Shown here: positions 45,075 to 53,096 of the stretch, in pieces
Layout: the number at the start of each line of letters is the position of its first letter
Position numbering within the stretch: the first letter of the stretch is position 1
Source: Luteimonas mephitis DSM 12574
GTDB taxonomy: Bacteria; Pseudomonadota; Gammaproteobacteria; Xanthomonadales; Xanthomonadaceae
Assembly (NCBI RefSeq): GCF_000422305.1
Contig: NZ_KE383816.1
Span: 608,566 to 672,565, forward strand
Reading direction: 5' to 3'
Length of the DNA stretch: 64,000 nt
Made by a program: the position numbers and the translations under genes
The notes under the pieces: generated by a model
The model's database searches: none
The model's input: the letters and a program-made list of their open reading frames with translations, nothing else
What the model was told of the DNA's origin: nothing

Positions 45075-45713
45075 CTACTGGCGCAAGCGGGCGCGCAGCC
45101 AGGCATCGCGCTGCGGCGCAGGCTGCGCCAGAAGCTCCGTGCGCAGGGCGTCGCGCGCCTGCGGCGGCGTGCGCTGCGCCAGCACCGCCAGGTCCGCGCG
45201 ACCTTCCGGCGACAGCGCGCGCAGCGCTTCGAGCAGCGCCTCGCGCTGCGCGGGCGGTACCTGCGCGACCAGCGCGTGCAGCTTCGGGTAGATGGTTCCC
45301 AGGACCGGCCCGAGCAGCCAGCCGCGGCGCTCGCTGCCGTCCAGCGCGTCGTACTGCGTCCGCAGCGTCTGCTGCTGGTCCGGCGGCATCGCCGAAAATG
45401 CCGCCGCGGCGGCGCGCAACTGCTGGCGTTCGGCCTCGGGCAGCGCGCGCCACGCCTGCCAGGCTTCCCGCCGCTCGCGCTGCGCGGCCGGAACCTGGGC
45501 GTCCCACTGCGCGACCCGCTGTTCGAACGCCGCGCGCTGCGCCGGCGTCATCGCCGCCAGCACCGCGGCATGCCGCCTGAGTTCATCGCCGGTCGGCGCC
45601 GGCAGCGCCTGTGCTTTTTCAAGCAGGGCCGGCGGCAACGACTGGGCGACCGCGCCGGGCGCCAACACCAGTGCCAGCGCAAGGCATGCGCTGCGGAGGA
45701 AGTCAGAACACAT
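45075..45713 (-). CDS. DUF3106 domain protein, exported
   Basis: This 212-aa protein has a signal peptide ending near GAVAQS and the repeated DUF3106 pattern of short helices (MTPAQRAAFEQRVAQW, LPEAERQQLRAAAAAF, LSPEGRADLAVLA). Such repeats resemble Spy/CpxP-like periplasmic helix proteins; the role is unknown. Its ATG lies inside the end of the upstream sigma-like gene (11-base overlap), so the two are made together. Confidence 0.8.
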   Translation of the reverse strand: MCSDFLRSACLALALVLAPGAVAQSLPPALLEKAQALPAPTGDELRRHAAVLAAMTPAQRAAFEQRVAQWDAQVPAAQRERREAWQAWRALPEAERQQLRAAAAAFSAMPPDQQQTLRTQYDALDGSERRGWLLGPVLGTIYPKLHALVAQVPPAQREALLEALRALSPEGRADLAVLAQRTPPQARDALRTELLAQPAPQRDAWLRARLRQ

Positions 45714-46677
45714 CTTCGGTTTCCGTGGGTGCCTCGGCGTCCACCGGCGCGTCCGGCGCCGGGGTCGCGTCGTAGTCGGCGCCTTCCGTCGCCGTGGGCC
45801 CCTTGGCGCCCGCGGCAAGCCATGCGTAGAAGCCGGGATCGCGTGCGGCCGCTTCGTCGGTCGCATCGGCGAGCAGGTCGAAATCCGGATGGGTGAGCAG
45901 GGCGGCACGGGCGTCGAAGGTGGATTCGGGCGCCTGCGCGGGCGGCAGCGGGACGATCTCGATCCGCGACGTCGGTGAGCCATCGGCCTGGCCGTCGAAC
46001 ATCGGCAGGAAGGTGGCCGCGAACGCCAGCAGGCAGGCCGCGGCAGCCGCGACCATCGCCGGCCCCCGCCACGGCGCGGGTGCGTCGGGATCGCGCTTGC
46101 GTGCGGCGGCCGCCGGCAGGTCGAGGCGGCGGCCGTGCGCCGCGGCCTCGCGCATCCGCGCCAGCTGTGCCATGCGTTCGGCCGACAGGTCGCGCACCGC
46201 GTGCCGCGCCGCTTCGCCCAGCATCCGCCAGCCCGGCATGTCGGGCTGGCCGTCGTCGCCGTGCGGGAGCGCGCGCTGCAGTGCCAGCCGGTACGTCGGC
46301 CGGGCCACGCCGAGCACCGTCGCGGCCTCGGCCTCGGGCAGGCCGGCCACCAGCCGCAGCAGCAGCGCGGCGCGCGGGCCGCGGCCGATCCCGGCGAGAT
46401 GGCCGAAACCGCTGCCCCAGGCGGGTGCCGCCGGCTGTTCGCGCAGCTCCGGCGTGGCCAGCAGCAGGGTCCAGAACTGGCGCGGCCAGTCCGACAGCGG
46501 GATCCTCGCCGCGGGCAGCCGGAACGCCCGCATCGCGGCGACCAGGGCGCGGTCGCCGGTCGCGGCGTCGCCGACCTGGAGCTGGGCGAAGACCGCGCCG
46601 CGGCGCTCGACGCCACGCAGGAAAGCCGTCAGGGCGGCCGGTGCCGAAGCGGCTTCGTGGACAGTGCGCGGCATCAT
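45703..46677 (-). CDS. membrane protein with sigma-region-4-like helix-turn-helix
   Basis: This is a 324-aa protein. Residues about 102-135 (PRAALLLRLVAGLPEAEAAT, then VLGVARPTYRLALQRAL) look like region 4 of ECF sigma factors, but region 2 is not apparent. A single membrane helix lies at about 208-226, followed by an acidic Pro/Ala-rich tail, predicted periplasmic. It might be a degenerate sigma factor fused to an anti-sigma-like anchor. Starts at 46677 or 46674 (or 46701) are possible. Coupled to DUF3106. Confidence 0.55.
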   Translation of the reverse strand: MMPRTVHEAASAPAALTAFLRGVERRGAVFAQLQVGDAATGDRALVAAMRAFRLPAARIPLSDWPRQFWTLLLATPELREQPAAPAWGSGFGHLAGIGRGPRAALLLRLVAGLPEAEAATVLGVARPTYRLALQRALPHGDDGQPDMPGWRMLGEAARHAVRDLSAERMAQLARMREAAAHGRRLDLPAAAARKRDPDAPAPWRGPAMVAAAAACLLAFAATFLPMFDGQADGSPTSRIEIVPLPPAQAPESTFDARAALLTHPDFDLLADATDEAAARDPGFYAWLAAGAKGPTATEGADYDATPAPDAPVDAEAPTETEDVF

Positions 46678-46779
46678 GGGCTCGGTGTGATCGCCCCGCA
46701 TCATAGCCGCCGCGCCGGCGCACCTGCCCCTTGACGAAACGGGAAAAATCGCCAAGGGCACGGCTATCGGCGAAATCGG

Positions 46780-46993
46780 TTGTGCACAGCGGTCATGGAC
46801 TCGTCACAAAGCTTGACGGCGCCGCAACCCGTTCCCGCATGCATCGGTTGTTTCACGGGCAAGTCATTGATTTTACTAAAGGACTTCGGTTTGGCACTTT
46901 TTTGACCAAGTCGCCGATCCGGCTTGTTTTACCGTGCCGTTTGCCCCCAACCGGAACGCGATGCACAGACTTATCCACACGCGATGTGGATAA
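46780..46993. promoter_or_regulatory. cluster of DnaA-box-like sites
   Basis: Two exact boxes form an inverted pair, TTATCCACA (46971-46979), CGCGA, TGTGGATAA (46985-46993). Weaker sites are TTGTGCACA (46780-46788, 8 of 9) and CGATGCACA (46960-46968, 7 of 9). DnaA could control priA or be titrated here. Confidence 0.55.
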
Positions 46994-47097
46994 GGGGAAA
47001 ACCCTATGTCCCGCGGCAACTTGCAGGGCATTGGTGGGAACGAACCGAGCTATCGCACGCAAACGCGCATCGGGAAGTGGCGGGCAGCGGCGACCGC

Positions 47098-47103
47098 TAG
47101 ACT
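47098..47103 (+). promoter_or_regulatory. candidate -10 box of priA, leaderless type
   Basis: TAGACT ends 6 bases before the priA ATG, which lacks a Shine-Dalgarno. No -35 match was seen. Confidence 0.3.
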
Positions 47104-47109
47104 TCCACG

Positions 47110-49398
47110 ATGCCCGCCGATGTTTCCGCCCTGCAGGTCGCCCTGCCGCTGCCGCTGCCGCGCCTGTTCGACTACCGCTCGCCAGAGGGGGTGGCGGCCA
47201 CGCCGGCGCTGGCCGGATGCCGCGTGCGGGTGCCGTTCGGGCCGCGCGAGCTGGTCGGCGTGGTGGCCGGCGTGGCCGCGCCGGCCGGTGACGGGGCCGC
47301 CGGTGGCATGCCTGAACTGCGCGAGGCGCTCGCCTGCCTCGACGCCGAGCCGCTGCTGCGCGGCGAACTGTTCGATTCACTGCGCTGGCTGGCGCGCTAC
47401 ACCCATGCGCCGCTGGGCGAAGTGCTGGCCACTGCCCTGCCCGCCTCCCTGCGCCGAGGCGAGCCGCTGCCCGACACCCACGCCTGGGCGTGGCGGCTGA
47501 CCGAAGCCGGCGCCACCAGCCTGCCTGGCCTGCGCGCCGGCAGCCGGCCGCGGCGGCTGGCCGAGCTGCTGCACGAAGCCGCGCGCGACGAAGATGCGCT
47601 CGACGGCCTGATGGACGACTGGCGCGCCGCGGCGCGCGCGCTGGCCAAGCGCGCGCTGGCCGAACGCATCGCCATCCCCGCCTCGCAGCTGGCACCCGCG
47701 CCGCAGCCCGGCCCCGAGCCCAACGACGAACAGGCCGAAGCCATCGCGACGCTCCGCGATACCGAGGGCTTCGCCGCGTTGCTGCTCGACGGCGTCACCG
47801 GCAGCGGCAAGACCGAGGTCTACCTGCAGGCCATCGCCGATTGCCTGGCGCGCGGCAGGCAGGCGCTGGTGCTGGTGCCTGAGATCGGCCTGACCCCCCA
47901 GCTGCTGTCACGCTTCCGCGCGCGCCTGGGCGTACCGGTGCACGCAACGCACTCGGGCTTGAACGACGGCGAACGCGCGCGCACTTGGGCCGCGGCGCTG
48001 CGCGGCGAGGCGCGGGTGGTGGTCGGCACGCGCTCGGCGGTGTTCACGCCGCTGCCCGAGGCCGGCCTGATCGTGATCGACGAAGAACACGACGGCAGCT
48101 ACAAGCAGCAGGACGGCATCCGCTACCACGCGCGCGACTTCGCCCTGGTGCGCGGCAAGGCGCTGGGCGTGCCGGTGCTGCTGGGCAGCGCCACGCCGTC
48201 GCTCGAATCGCTGCACAACGCACGCGCCGGCCGCTACGCGCACCTGCGCCTGAGCCGCCGCGCGGGCGAGGCGAAGCCGCCGCGGGTGCGGGTGCTGGAC
48301 GTGCGCAAGCGACCGCTCGACGCCGGCCTATCGGCGGAACTGCTCGACGCGGCCGGCAAGGCGCTCGATGCCGGCGGCCAGGTGCTGGTGTTCAAGAACC
48401 GCCGCGGCTACGCGCCGGTGCTGCTGTGCCACGACTGCGGCTGGAGCGCGCAGTGCAGGCGCTGCAGCACGCCGCTGCAGGGCACGCCGATGACGGTGCA
48501 TGCCGGCGGCCGCCGCCTGCAGTGCCACCACTGCGGTGCGCGCCAACCGGTGCCGCTGGCCTGCCCCGACTGCGCGAGCCTGGCGCTGCAGCCGCAGGGC
48601 ATCGGCACTGAGCGCATCGAGGAACTGCTGGCGCAGCGCTTCAATGCGGTGCCGGTGCTGCGCATCGACCGCGGCAGCACGCGCGGCAAGGACGCGCTGG
48701 GCAAGCACCTCGACGCCTTCGGCGCACGCGCCGGCGTGCTGATCGGCACCCAGATGCTGGCCAAGGGCCACGACCTGCCGAACCTCACGCTGGTGTGCGT
48801 GGTGGGGATCGACGAAGGCCTGTTCTCGGCTGATTTCCGCGCCGGCGAGAAACTCGCGCAGCTGCTGATCCAGGTCGCCGGTCGCGCCGGCCGCGCCGAC
48901 AAACCCGGCGAGGTCCTGCTGCAGACCCACCACCCCGGGCATCCGCTGCTGCAGACGCTGATCGCCGGCGGCTACCACGCGTTTGCGGAAGAAGAGCTCG
49001 CCCAGCGCGAGGCCGCAGGCTTTCCGCCGTTCGCGCACCTGGCGCTGCTGCGCGCGGAGGCCAAGCACGCCGACGCGCCGATGCAGTTCCTGCAAGCGGC
49101 GAAGAACCTGCTGCTGCCTTTTGCGGCAGCACGGGAAAGGCTTGCCTCCCGCGCGGCACCGGACGACGCGCAGCCCTCACCCGACAACAGCAGGGAGACG
49201 TTGCTGGAACTGCACGGCCCGCTGTCCGCACCAATGCCGCGGCGCGCAGGCATGCATCGCGCGCAGCTGCTGGTGTCGGCCGCGAACCGTCGCGCGCTGC
49301 ATGGCGCGCTCGATGCGGTGGTGCCTGCGCTGCACGCCCTGCCCGACGCACGCAAGGTGCGCTGGTCGCTGGACGTGGATCCGGTGGATCTGTATTAG
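47110..49398 (+). CDS. priA: primosomal replication protein N' (PriA helicase)
   Basis: This 762-aa helicase restarts stalled replication forks. It has an N-terminal DNA-binding domain (LPLPRLFDYRSPEG), Walker A LLLDGVTGSGKTEVYLQAI, the DEEH box (IVIDEEHDGSYKQQ) and GSATPSLES. Zinc cysteines follow (CHDCGWSAQCRRC, CHHCGARQ, CPDC), then the helicase motifs GTQMLAKGHDLPNL and QVAGRAGRADKPG. Full length for the family. Regulated perhaps by DnaA via the upstream boxes. Confidence 0.98.
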   Translation: MPADVSALQVALPLPLPRLFDYRSPEGVAATPALAGCRVRVPFGPRELVGVVAGVAAPAGDGAAGGMPELREALACLDAEPLLRGELFDSLRWLARYTHAPLGEVLATALPASLRRGEPLPDTHAWAWRLTEAGATSLPGLRAGSRPRRLAELLHEAARDEDALDGLMDDWRAAARALAKRALAERIAIPASQLAPAPQPGPEPNDEQAEAIATLRDTEGFAALLLDGVTGSGKTEVYLQAIADCLARGRQALVLVPEIGLTPQLLSRFRARLGVPVHATHSGLNDGERARTWAAALRGEARVVVGTRSAVFTPLPEAGLIVIDEEHDGSYKQQDGIRYHARDFALVRGKALGVPVLLGSATPSLESLHNARAGRYAHLRLSRRAGEAKPPRVRVLDVRKRPLDAGLSAELLDAAGKALDAGGQVLVFKNRRGYAPVLLCHDCGWSAQCRRCSTPLQGTPMTVHAGGRRLQCHHCGARQPVPLACPDCASLALQPQGIGTERIEELLAQRFNAVPVLRIDRGSTRGKDALGKHLDAFGARAGVLIGTQMLAKGHDLPNLTLVCVVGIDEGLFSADFRAGEKLAQLLIQVAGRAGRADKPGEVLLQTHHPGHPLLQTLIAGGYHAFAEEELAQREAAGFPPFAHLALLRAEAKHADAPMQFLQAAKNLLLPFAAARERLASRAAPDDAQPSPDNSRETLLELHGPLSAPMPRRAGMHRAQLLVSAANRRALHGALDAVVPALHALPDARKVRWSLDVDPVDLY

Positions 49399-49418
49399 CC
49401 GCGAACGCTGCGTTTCCT

Positions 49419-50183
49419 TCAGCCGGCCGCCTTCTTGCCCGCCCGCTTGCGCGGTGGCGCCGTCTTCTTCGCCCGCACCGACAGCGACTGCCCGTTCTTC
49501 TGCACCTCGAACAGCCCGGTCGCCTCGATCAGGTCGCTGAGCTTGCGGTAGCCGTAGTTGCGCGAATCGAACGAGCCCTGGTTGCTGATGTGGCTGCCGA
49601 CCGCGCCCAGGTGCGACCAGCCGTCGTCGCCCTGCGCGGCGTCGACCGCGTTGCGCAGGATGCGCGCCAATGCGGCGTCGCCTTGCAGCTCGCGCGTGCT
49701 GCGCGCGCGTGGATTGGCGGCGCTGGCATCGCGCGTTCCTTCCGGCGCGCCGAGTTTCTCCAGGTACAGGAACACCGAGCACGCCTTGACGAAGGGCTCG
49801 GGCGTCTTTTCCTCGCCGAAACCGTAGACGGCCACGCCGTCGTTGCGCAGGCGCATCACCAGCGGGGTGAAGTCGGCGTCGCTGGAGACGATCGCGAAAC
49901 CGTCCAGGTTGCGCGCGTACAGCAGGTCCATCGCGTCGATCACCATCGCCATGTCCGACGCGTTCTTGCCGGTGGAGTACGCGAACTGCTGGATCGGCCG
50001 GATCGCGTAGGTGTGCAGCACCTTCTCCCAGCCGTTCAAGTGCTGGCTCTTCCAGTTGCCGTAGGCGCGGCGCACGTTGGCCACGCCGTGGCGCGCGACT
50101 TCGGCGAGGATGACGTCGATCTTCGACGCCGGCGCGTTGTCGGCGTCGATCAGCAGCGCGATGCGTTTCTCGTTGTCGGGCAT
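49419..50183 (-). CDS. NYN domain ribonuclease-like protein with LOTUS domain
   Basis: In this 254-aa protein residues 1-145 form a NYN/LabA-like PIN-type domain with conserved acids in ALLIDADNAP, KNASDMAMVIDAMDLL and IVSSDADFTP, suggesting metal-dependent RNA cleavage. Residues about 180-235 (WSHLGAVGSHISNQGSFDSR, YGYRKLSDLIEATGLFEV) match an OST-HTH/LOTUS RNA-binding domain. The basic tail is rich in Lys/Arg. Convergent with priA. Target RNAs unknown. Confidence 0.88.
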   Translation of the reverse strand: MPDNEKRIALLIDADNAPASKIDVILAEVARHGVANVRRAYGNWKSQHLNGWEKVLHTYAIRPIQQFAYSTGKNASDMAMVIDAMDLLYARNLDGFAIVSSDADFTPLVMRLRNDGVAVYGFGEEKTPEPFVKACSVFLYLEKLGAPEGTRDASAANPRARSTRELQGDAALARILRNAVDAAQGDDGWSHLGAVGSHISNQGSFDSRNYGYRKLSDLIEATGLFEVQKNGQSLSVRAKKTAPPRKRAGKKAAG

Positions 50184-50389
50184 GGCCTGGTTCCAGCGGG
50201 CGGCGATGCGCCAAAGCCTAGCGCAACCGGCCCTGCGGTATCGCGAAGATGCCGCACAGGCGTCGACGGCATGGCAGGTGATCGACGGCGCCCGCTCGCG
50301 GCGGGCGGAACGCGCGCGCCGCCGCCACTGCATGCACCGTGACGCACGAAGCGTCATCATTCGCATGTTTCCCGCGACCACGAGGCCAC

Positions 50390-51664
50390 ATGGACAGTTC
50401 CCGGAGCCCGGGCGGCGACGCGCGCCCGCACGTCGTCGTCATCGGCGGCGGCTTCGCCGGCCTGTGGGCCACCCGCGCGCTGGCGAAGGCGCCGGTGCGC
50501 ATCACCCTGGTCGACCGCGGCAACCACCACCTGTTCCAGCCGCTGCTGTACCAGGTCGCCACCGCCGGGCTGTCGGCGCCGGACATCGCCGCGCCGCTGC
50601 GCCACATCCTGCAGTGGCAGCGCAACGTCACCGTACTGATGGAAACGGTGGCCGGCATCGACACCGGTGCGCGCGAGGTGCGGCTCGAACGCGGCGAACC
50701 GCTGCGCTATGACATCCTGCTGCTGGCCAGCGGCGCCACCCACGCCTATTTCGGCCACGACGAGTGGGCCGCGCACGCGCCGGGACTGAAGACGCTCGAC
50801 GACGCGCTGCACATCCGTCGCCGCATCCTGTCGGCGTTCGAGCGCGCGGAAGCGGAAACCGACCCGGCGGCGAAGCGCGCGCTGCTGACCTTCGCCATCG
50901 TCGGCGGCGGACCGACCGGCGTGGAGCTGGCCGGCACGCTCGCGGAGATCGCGCGGCACACGCTGAAGCGCGAGTTCCGCAACATCGAACCGCGCGACGC
51001 GCGCGTGATGCTGCTCGAAGCCGGGCCGCGGGTGCTGTCGACGTTCCCCGAATCACTGTCGGAGAAGGCGCGCCGGCAACTGCAGCAGCTTGGCGTGGAA
51101 GTCCGCACCGGCGTACCCGTGAACGCGATCGATGCCGATGGCGTGCTGCTCGGCGACGAGCGCATCGCCGCGCGCACCGTGCTGTGGGCCGCGGGCGTGG
51201 CCGCATCGCCGCTGGCGCGCGCGCTCGGCGTACCGCTCGACCGCGCCGGCCGCGTGCCGGTGGAAGCGGATCTGTCCGTGCCGGGCCTGCCGGACGTGTT
51301 CGTCGCCGGCGACCTCGCTTCGGTGCAACAAGGCGGCAAGCCGGTGCCCGGCGTTGCGCCCGCGGCCAAGCAGATGGGCCGCCACGTCGCCGCCGCGATC
51401 CGCGCGCGCATCGAAGGCAAGCCGGCACCGCCGTTCCGCTATCGCGACTACGGCAACCTCGCCACCATCGGCCGCATGGCCGCGGTGGTGCATCTGGGAA
51501 AACTGAAAATTTCCGGCGCGCTGGCGTGGTGGTTCTGGCTCACCGCGCACATCTTCTTCCTGATCGGATTCCGCAACCGGCTGGTGGTGATGCTCAACTG
51601 GACCTGGGCGTACTGGAGCTACCAGCGCGCGGCGCGGATCATCCTGGGCCGCGACGCGGATTGA
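50390..51664 (+). CDS. ndh: type II NADH:quinone oxidoreductase (NDH-2)
   Basis: This 424-aa FAD enzyme on the inner face of the membrane passes electrons from NADH to quinone without pumping protons. The FAD fold begins VVVIGGGFAGLWATRAL and the NADH fold TFAIVGGGPTGVELAGTLAE. Further marks are VFVAGDLASV and PAAKQMGRHVA. The C-terminus has a hydrophobic membrane-anchoring segment (WWFWLTAHIFFLIGF). GAGG precedes the ATG. It feeds the oxidase encoded at 7.8-16 kb. Confidence 0.95.
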   Translation: MDSSRSPGGDARPHVVVIGGGFAGLWATRALAKAPVRITLVDRGNHHLFQPLLYQVATAGLSAPDIAAPLRHILQWQRNVTVLMETVAGIDTGAREVRLERGEPLRYDILLLASGATHAYFGHDEWAAHAPGLKTLDDALHIRRRILSAFERAEAETDPAAKRALLTFAIVGGGPTGVELAGTLAEIARHTLKREFRNIEPRDARVMLLEAGPRVLSTFPESLSEKARRQLQQLGVEVRTGVPVNAIDADGVLLGDERIAARTVLWAAGVAASPLARALGVPLDRAGRVPVEADLSVPGLPDVFVAGDLASVQQGGKPVPGVAPAAKQMGRHVAAAIRARIEGKPAPPFRYRDYGNLATIGRMAAVVHLGKLKISGALAWWFWLTAHIFFLIGFRNRLVVMLNWTWAYWSYQRAARIILGRDAD

Positions 51665-51680
51665 GGGATACATCGATCCC

Positions 51681-51750
51681 GTAGGAGCGGCCCATGGCCG
51701 CGTGCTTTCGCGACGAACACCAGGAGCACGCGGCCATGGGCCGCTCCTGC
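51681..51750. repeat. REP-like palindrome, GGAGCG family, copy 7
   Basis: GTAGGAGCGGCCCATGGCCG at 51681 is inverted at 51726-51750. It lies between convergent ndh and rpoH. Confidence 0.82.
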
Positions 51751-51780
51751 GGGACAGCGCGCCTGGGCAGGATCGATTAC

Positions 51781-51808
51781 AAAAGAAGCGGCCCGGTTGC
51801 CCGGGCCG
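51781..51808 (-). terminator. terminator of rpoH
   Basis: On the minus strand the stem CGGCCCGG-GCAA-CCGGGCCG (51808-51789) is followed by CTTCTTTT, 30 bp after the rpoH stop. Confidence 0.7.
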
Positions 51809-51838
51809 TTTCGAATCAGCAGTCACCAGCCAGTGCAC

Positions 51839-52726
51839 TCAGGCGGCAAACAGCGCCTTCATCTTCTTCAGCGCGTTGGCCTCGACCTGGCGGATGCGTT
51901 CGGCGGACACGCCGTACTCGTCGGCCAGTTCCTGCAGGGTGATCTTGTTCTCGTCGTCCAGCCAGCGGCGCTTGATGATGTCGCGCGAGCGTTCGTCCAG
52001 CTGGCCCAGCCCTTCGCGCAGCAGCTGTAGCTGGTGGTCTTCGCTGTCCATGCGCTCGTAGGCCTGCGAGGGGTCTTCCTCGCTGGTCATCAGGTACGCG
52101 GCCGGCGACGGCGGGGCGTGGTCGTCGTCCTCGTCGGCGGGAGCGTCGAAACCGATGTCGCGGCCGGACAGGCGCGACTCCATCTCCAGCACTTCACGCT
52201 CGGAAACATTGAGGTCGTTGGCCACGGCGGTGACTTCGGCGGCGTTCAACCAGCCCAGGCGGGTCTTGCTCTTGCGCAGGTTGAAGAACAGCTTACGCTG
52301 CGCCTTGGTGGTGGCGACCTTGACGATGCGCCAGTTCTTGAGGATGTACTCGTGCATCTCGGCGCGGATCCAGTGCACGGCAAAGCTCACCAGGCGCACG
52401 CCCACTTCGGGGTCGAAGCGCTTCACCGCCTTCATCAAGCCGATGTTGCCTTCCTGGATCAGGTCGCCGAGCGGCAGGCCGTAGCCGTTGTAGCCGCGCG
52501 CGACGTGCACGACGAAGCGCAAGTGCGAGTGCACCAGTTCGCGGGCCGCGTCGAGATCGTCTTCGTTGCGGAAGCGGTGCGCCAACGCCTGTTCGTCCTC
52601 GACGGAGAGCACCGGGATCTGGTGCACCGCGCCGATATAGGCATCCAGCGAGCCGATCGCGCTGGGCACGGGCAGATTGTTGGGGACGAGGGCCTGGTTG
52701 AGTGTGGTTGCGGTCATGGTCGTCAT
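51839..52726 (-). CDS. rpoH: RNA polymerase heat-shock sigma factor (sigma-32)
   Basis: This 295-aa sigma factor directs heat-shock transcription. Region 2 shows [40 protein letters not shown] and [20 protein letters not shown]; the RpoH box [20 protein letters not shown] is diagnostic; region 4 ends [20 protein letters not shown]. ATGs at 52741, 52726 and 52717 are in frame. The first lies at or before the predicted transcription start, inside the CIRCE-like site, so 52726 is preferred. Confidence 0.96.
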   Translation of the reverse strand: MTTMTATTLNQALVPNNLPVPSAIGSLDAYIGAVHQIPVLSVEDEQALAHRFRNEDDLDAARELVHSHLRFVVHVARGYNGYGLPLGDLIQEGNIGLMKAVKRFDPEVGVRLVSFAVHWIRAEMHEYILKNWRIVKVATTKAQRKLFFNLRKSKTRLGWLNAAEVTAVANDLNVSEREVLEMESRLSGRDIGFDAPADEDDDHAPPSPAAYLMTSEEDPSQAYERMDSEDHQLQLLREGLGQLDERSRDIIKRRWLDDENKITLQELADEYGVSAERIRQVEANALKKMKALFAA

Positions 52727-52727
52727 T

Positions 52728-52754
52728 TTAGCAGTGTCCATATGTGACTGCTAA
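52728..52754 (-). promoter_or_regulatory. CIRCE-like HrcA operator at rpoH
   Basis: On the sense strand it reads TTAGCAGTC-N9-CACTGCTAA, 15 of 18 arm positions matching CIRCE (TTAGCACTC-N9-GAGTGCTAA) with the exact 9-base spacer. It overlaps the -10 box and predicted start of the rpoH transcript. Confidence 0.5.
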
Positions 52755-52770
52755 CTCGCGGGGAAGTTCC
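52743..52770 (-). promoter_or_regulatory. sigma-E-like promoter of rpoH
   Basis: GGAACTT (52770-52764), 16 bp, then TCACA (52747-52743) on the minus strand. This matches the extracytoplasmic sigma-E pattern GGAACTT-N16-TCnAA at most positions. E. coli rpoH also has a sigma-E promoter. Confidence 0.55.
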
Positions 52771-52960
52771 CAGCATTCCATTCATGGAACACGAACGCGG
52801 GTTGCCGTGGTTCTGGATCGGTGAAACGCGGATTCAGGCCGCTTCGGGACGGGAATCTGCCAGAACGAGCGTCCCGGACCTGTGAGCGCAGGGCCCGAGA
52901 GGTCCGCTCCGAAGCCGCATTCGACCTGCAGCCGGGCACAAGGTTCCCCGCCCCGCCGGC

Positions 52961-52986
52961 AAAAAGAACCCCGGGCGGACCCGGGG
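52961..52986 (-). terminator. terminator of the autotransporter gene
   Basis: On the minus strand CCCCGGG-TCCG-CCCGGGG is followed by TTCTTTTT, 111 bp after the adhesin stop codon. Confidence 0.8.
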
Positions 52987-53096
52987 CGAAGGAAAACGGA
53001 ACGTGGCCCGCGTCGCCGGTGGCCATGCCGGGAGAGGGCTGGCCGGACCGGCAGCGTGCGTCGCGCCGCCGGAAGGCGACGCGGGCCACGCAGGCG

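Larger units (their letters stand above)
46678..47109. other. 432-bp intergenic region with AT-rich part and DnaA-box cluster
   Basis: It lies between the divergent sigma-like gene and priA. Positions about 46850-46930 are unusually AT-rich for this genome, with TTTTTT at 46903. Four DnaA-box-like sites span 46780-46993. A TAGACT sits before priA. No gene is supported here. Confidence 0.7.
52727..53096. other. 370-bp gap between rpoH start and autotransporter end
   Basis: It holds the rpoH promoter and CIRCE-like site at the left end and the adhesin terminator at 52961-52986. The rest has only short chance frames. A further GC-rich imperfect hairpin lies around 53036-53090. Confidence 0.6.

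Noticed and set aside
46960-46993. The DnaA-box pair as the chromosomal origin
   Set aside because: dnaA, dnaN, rpmH and similar origin markers are absent and the box number is low; regulatory use is more likely.
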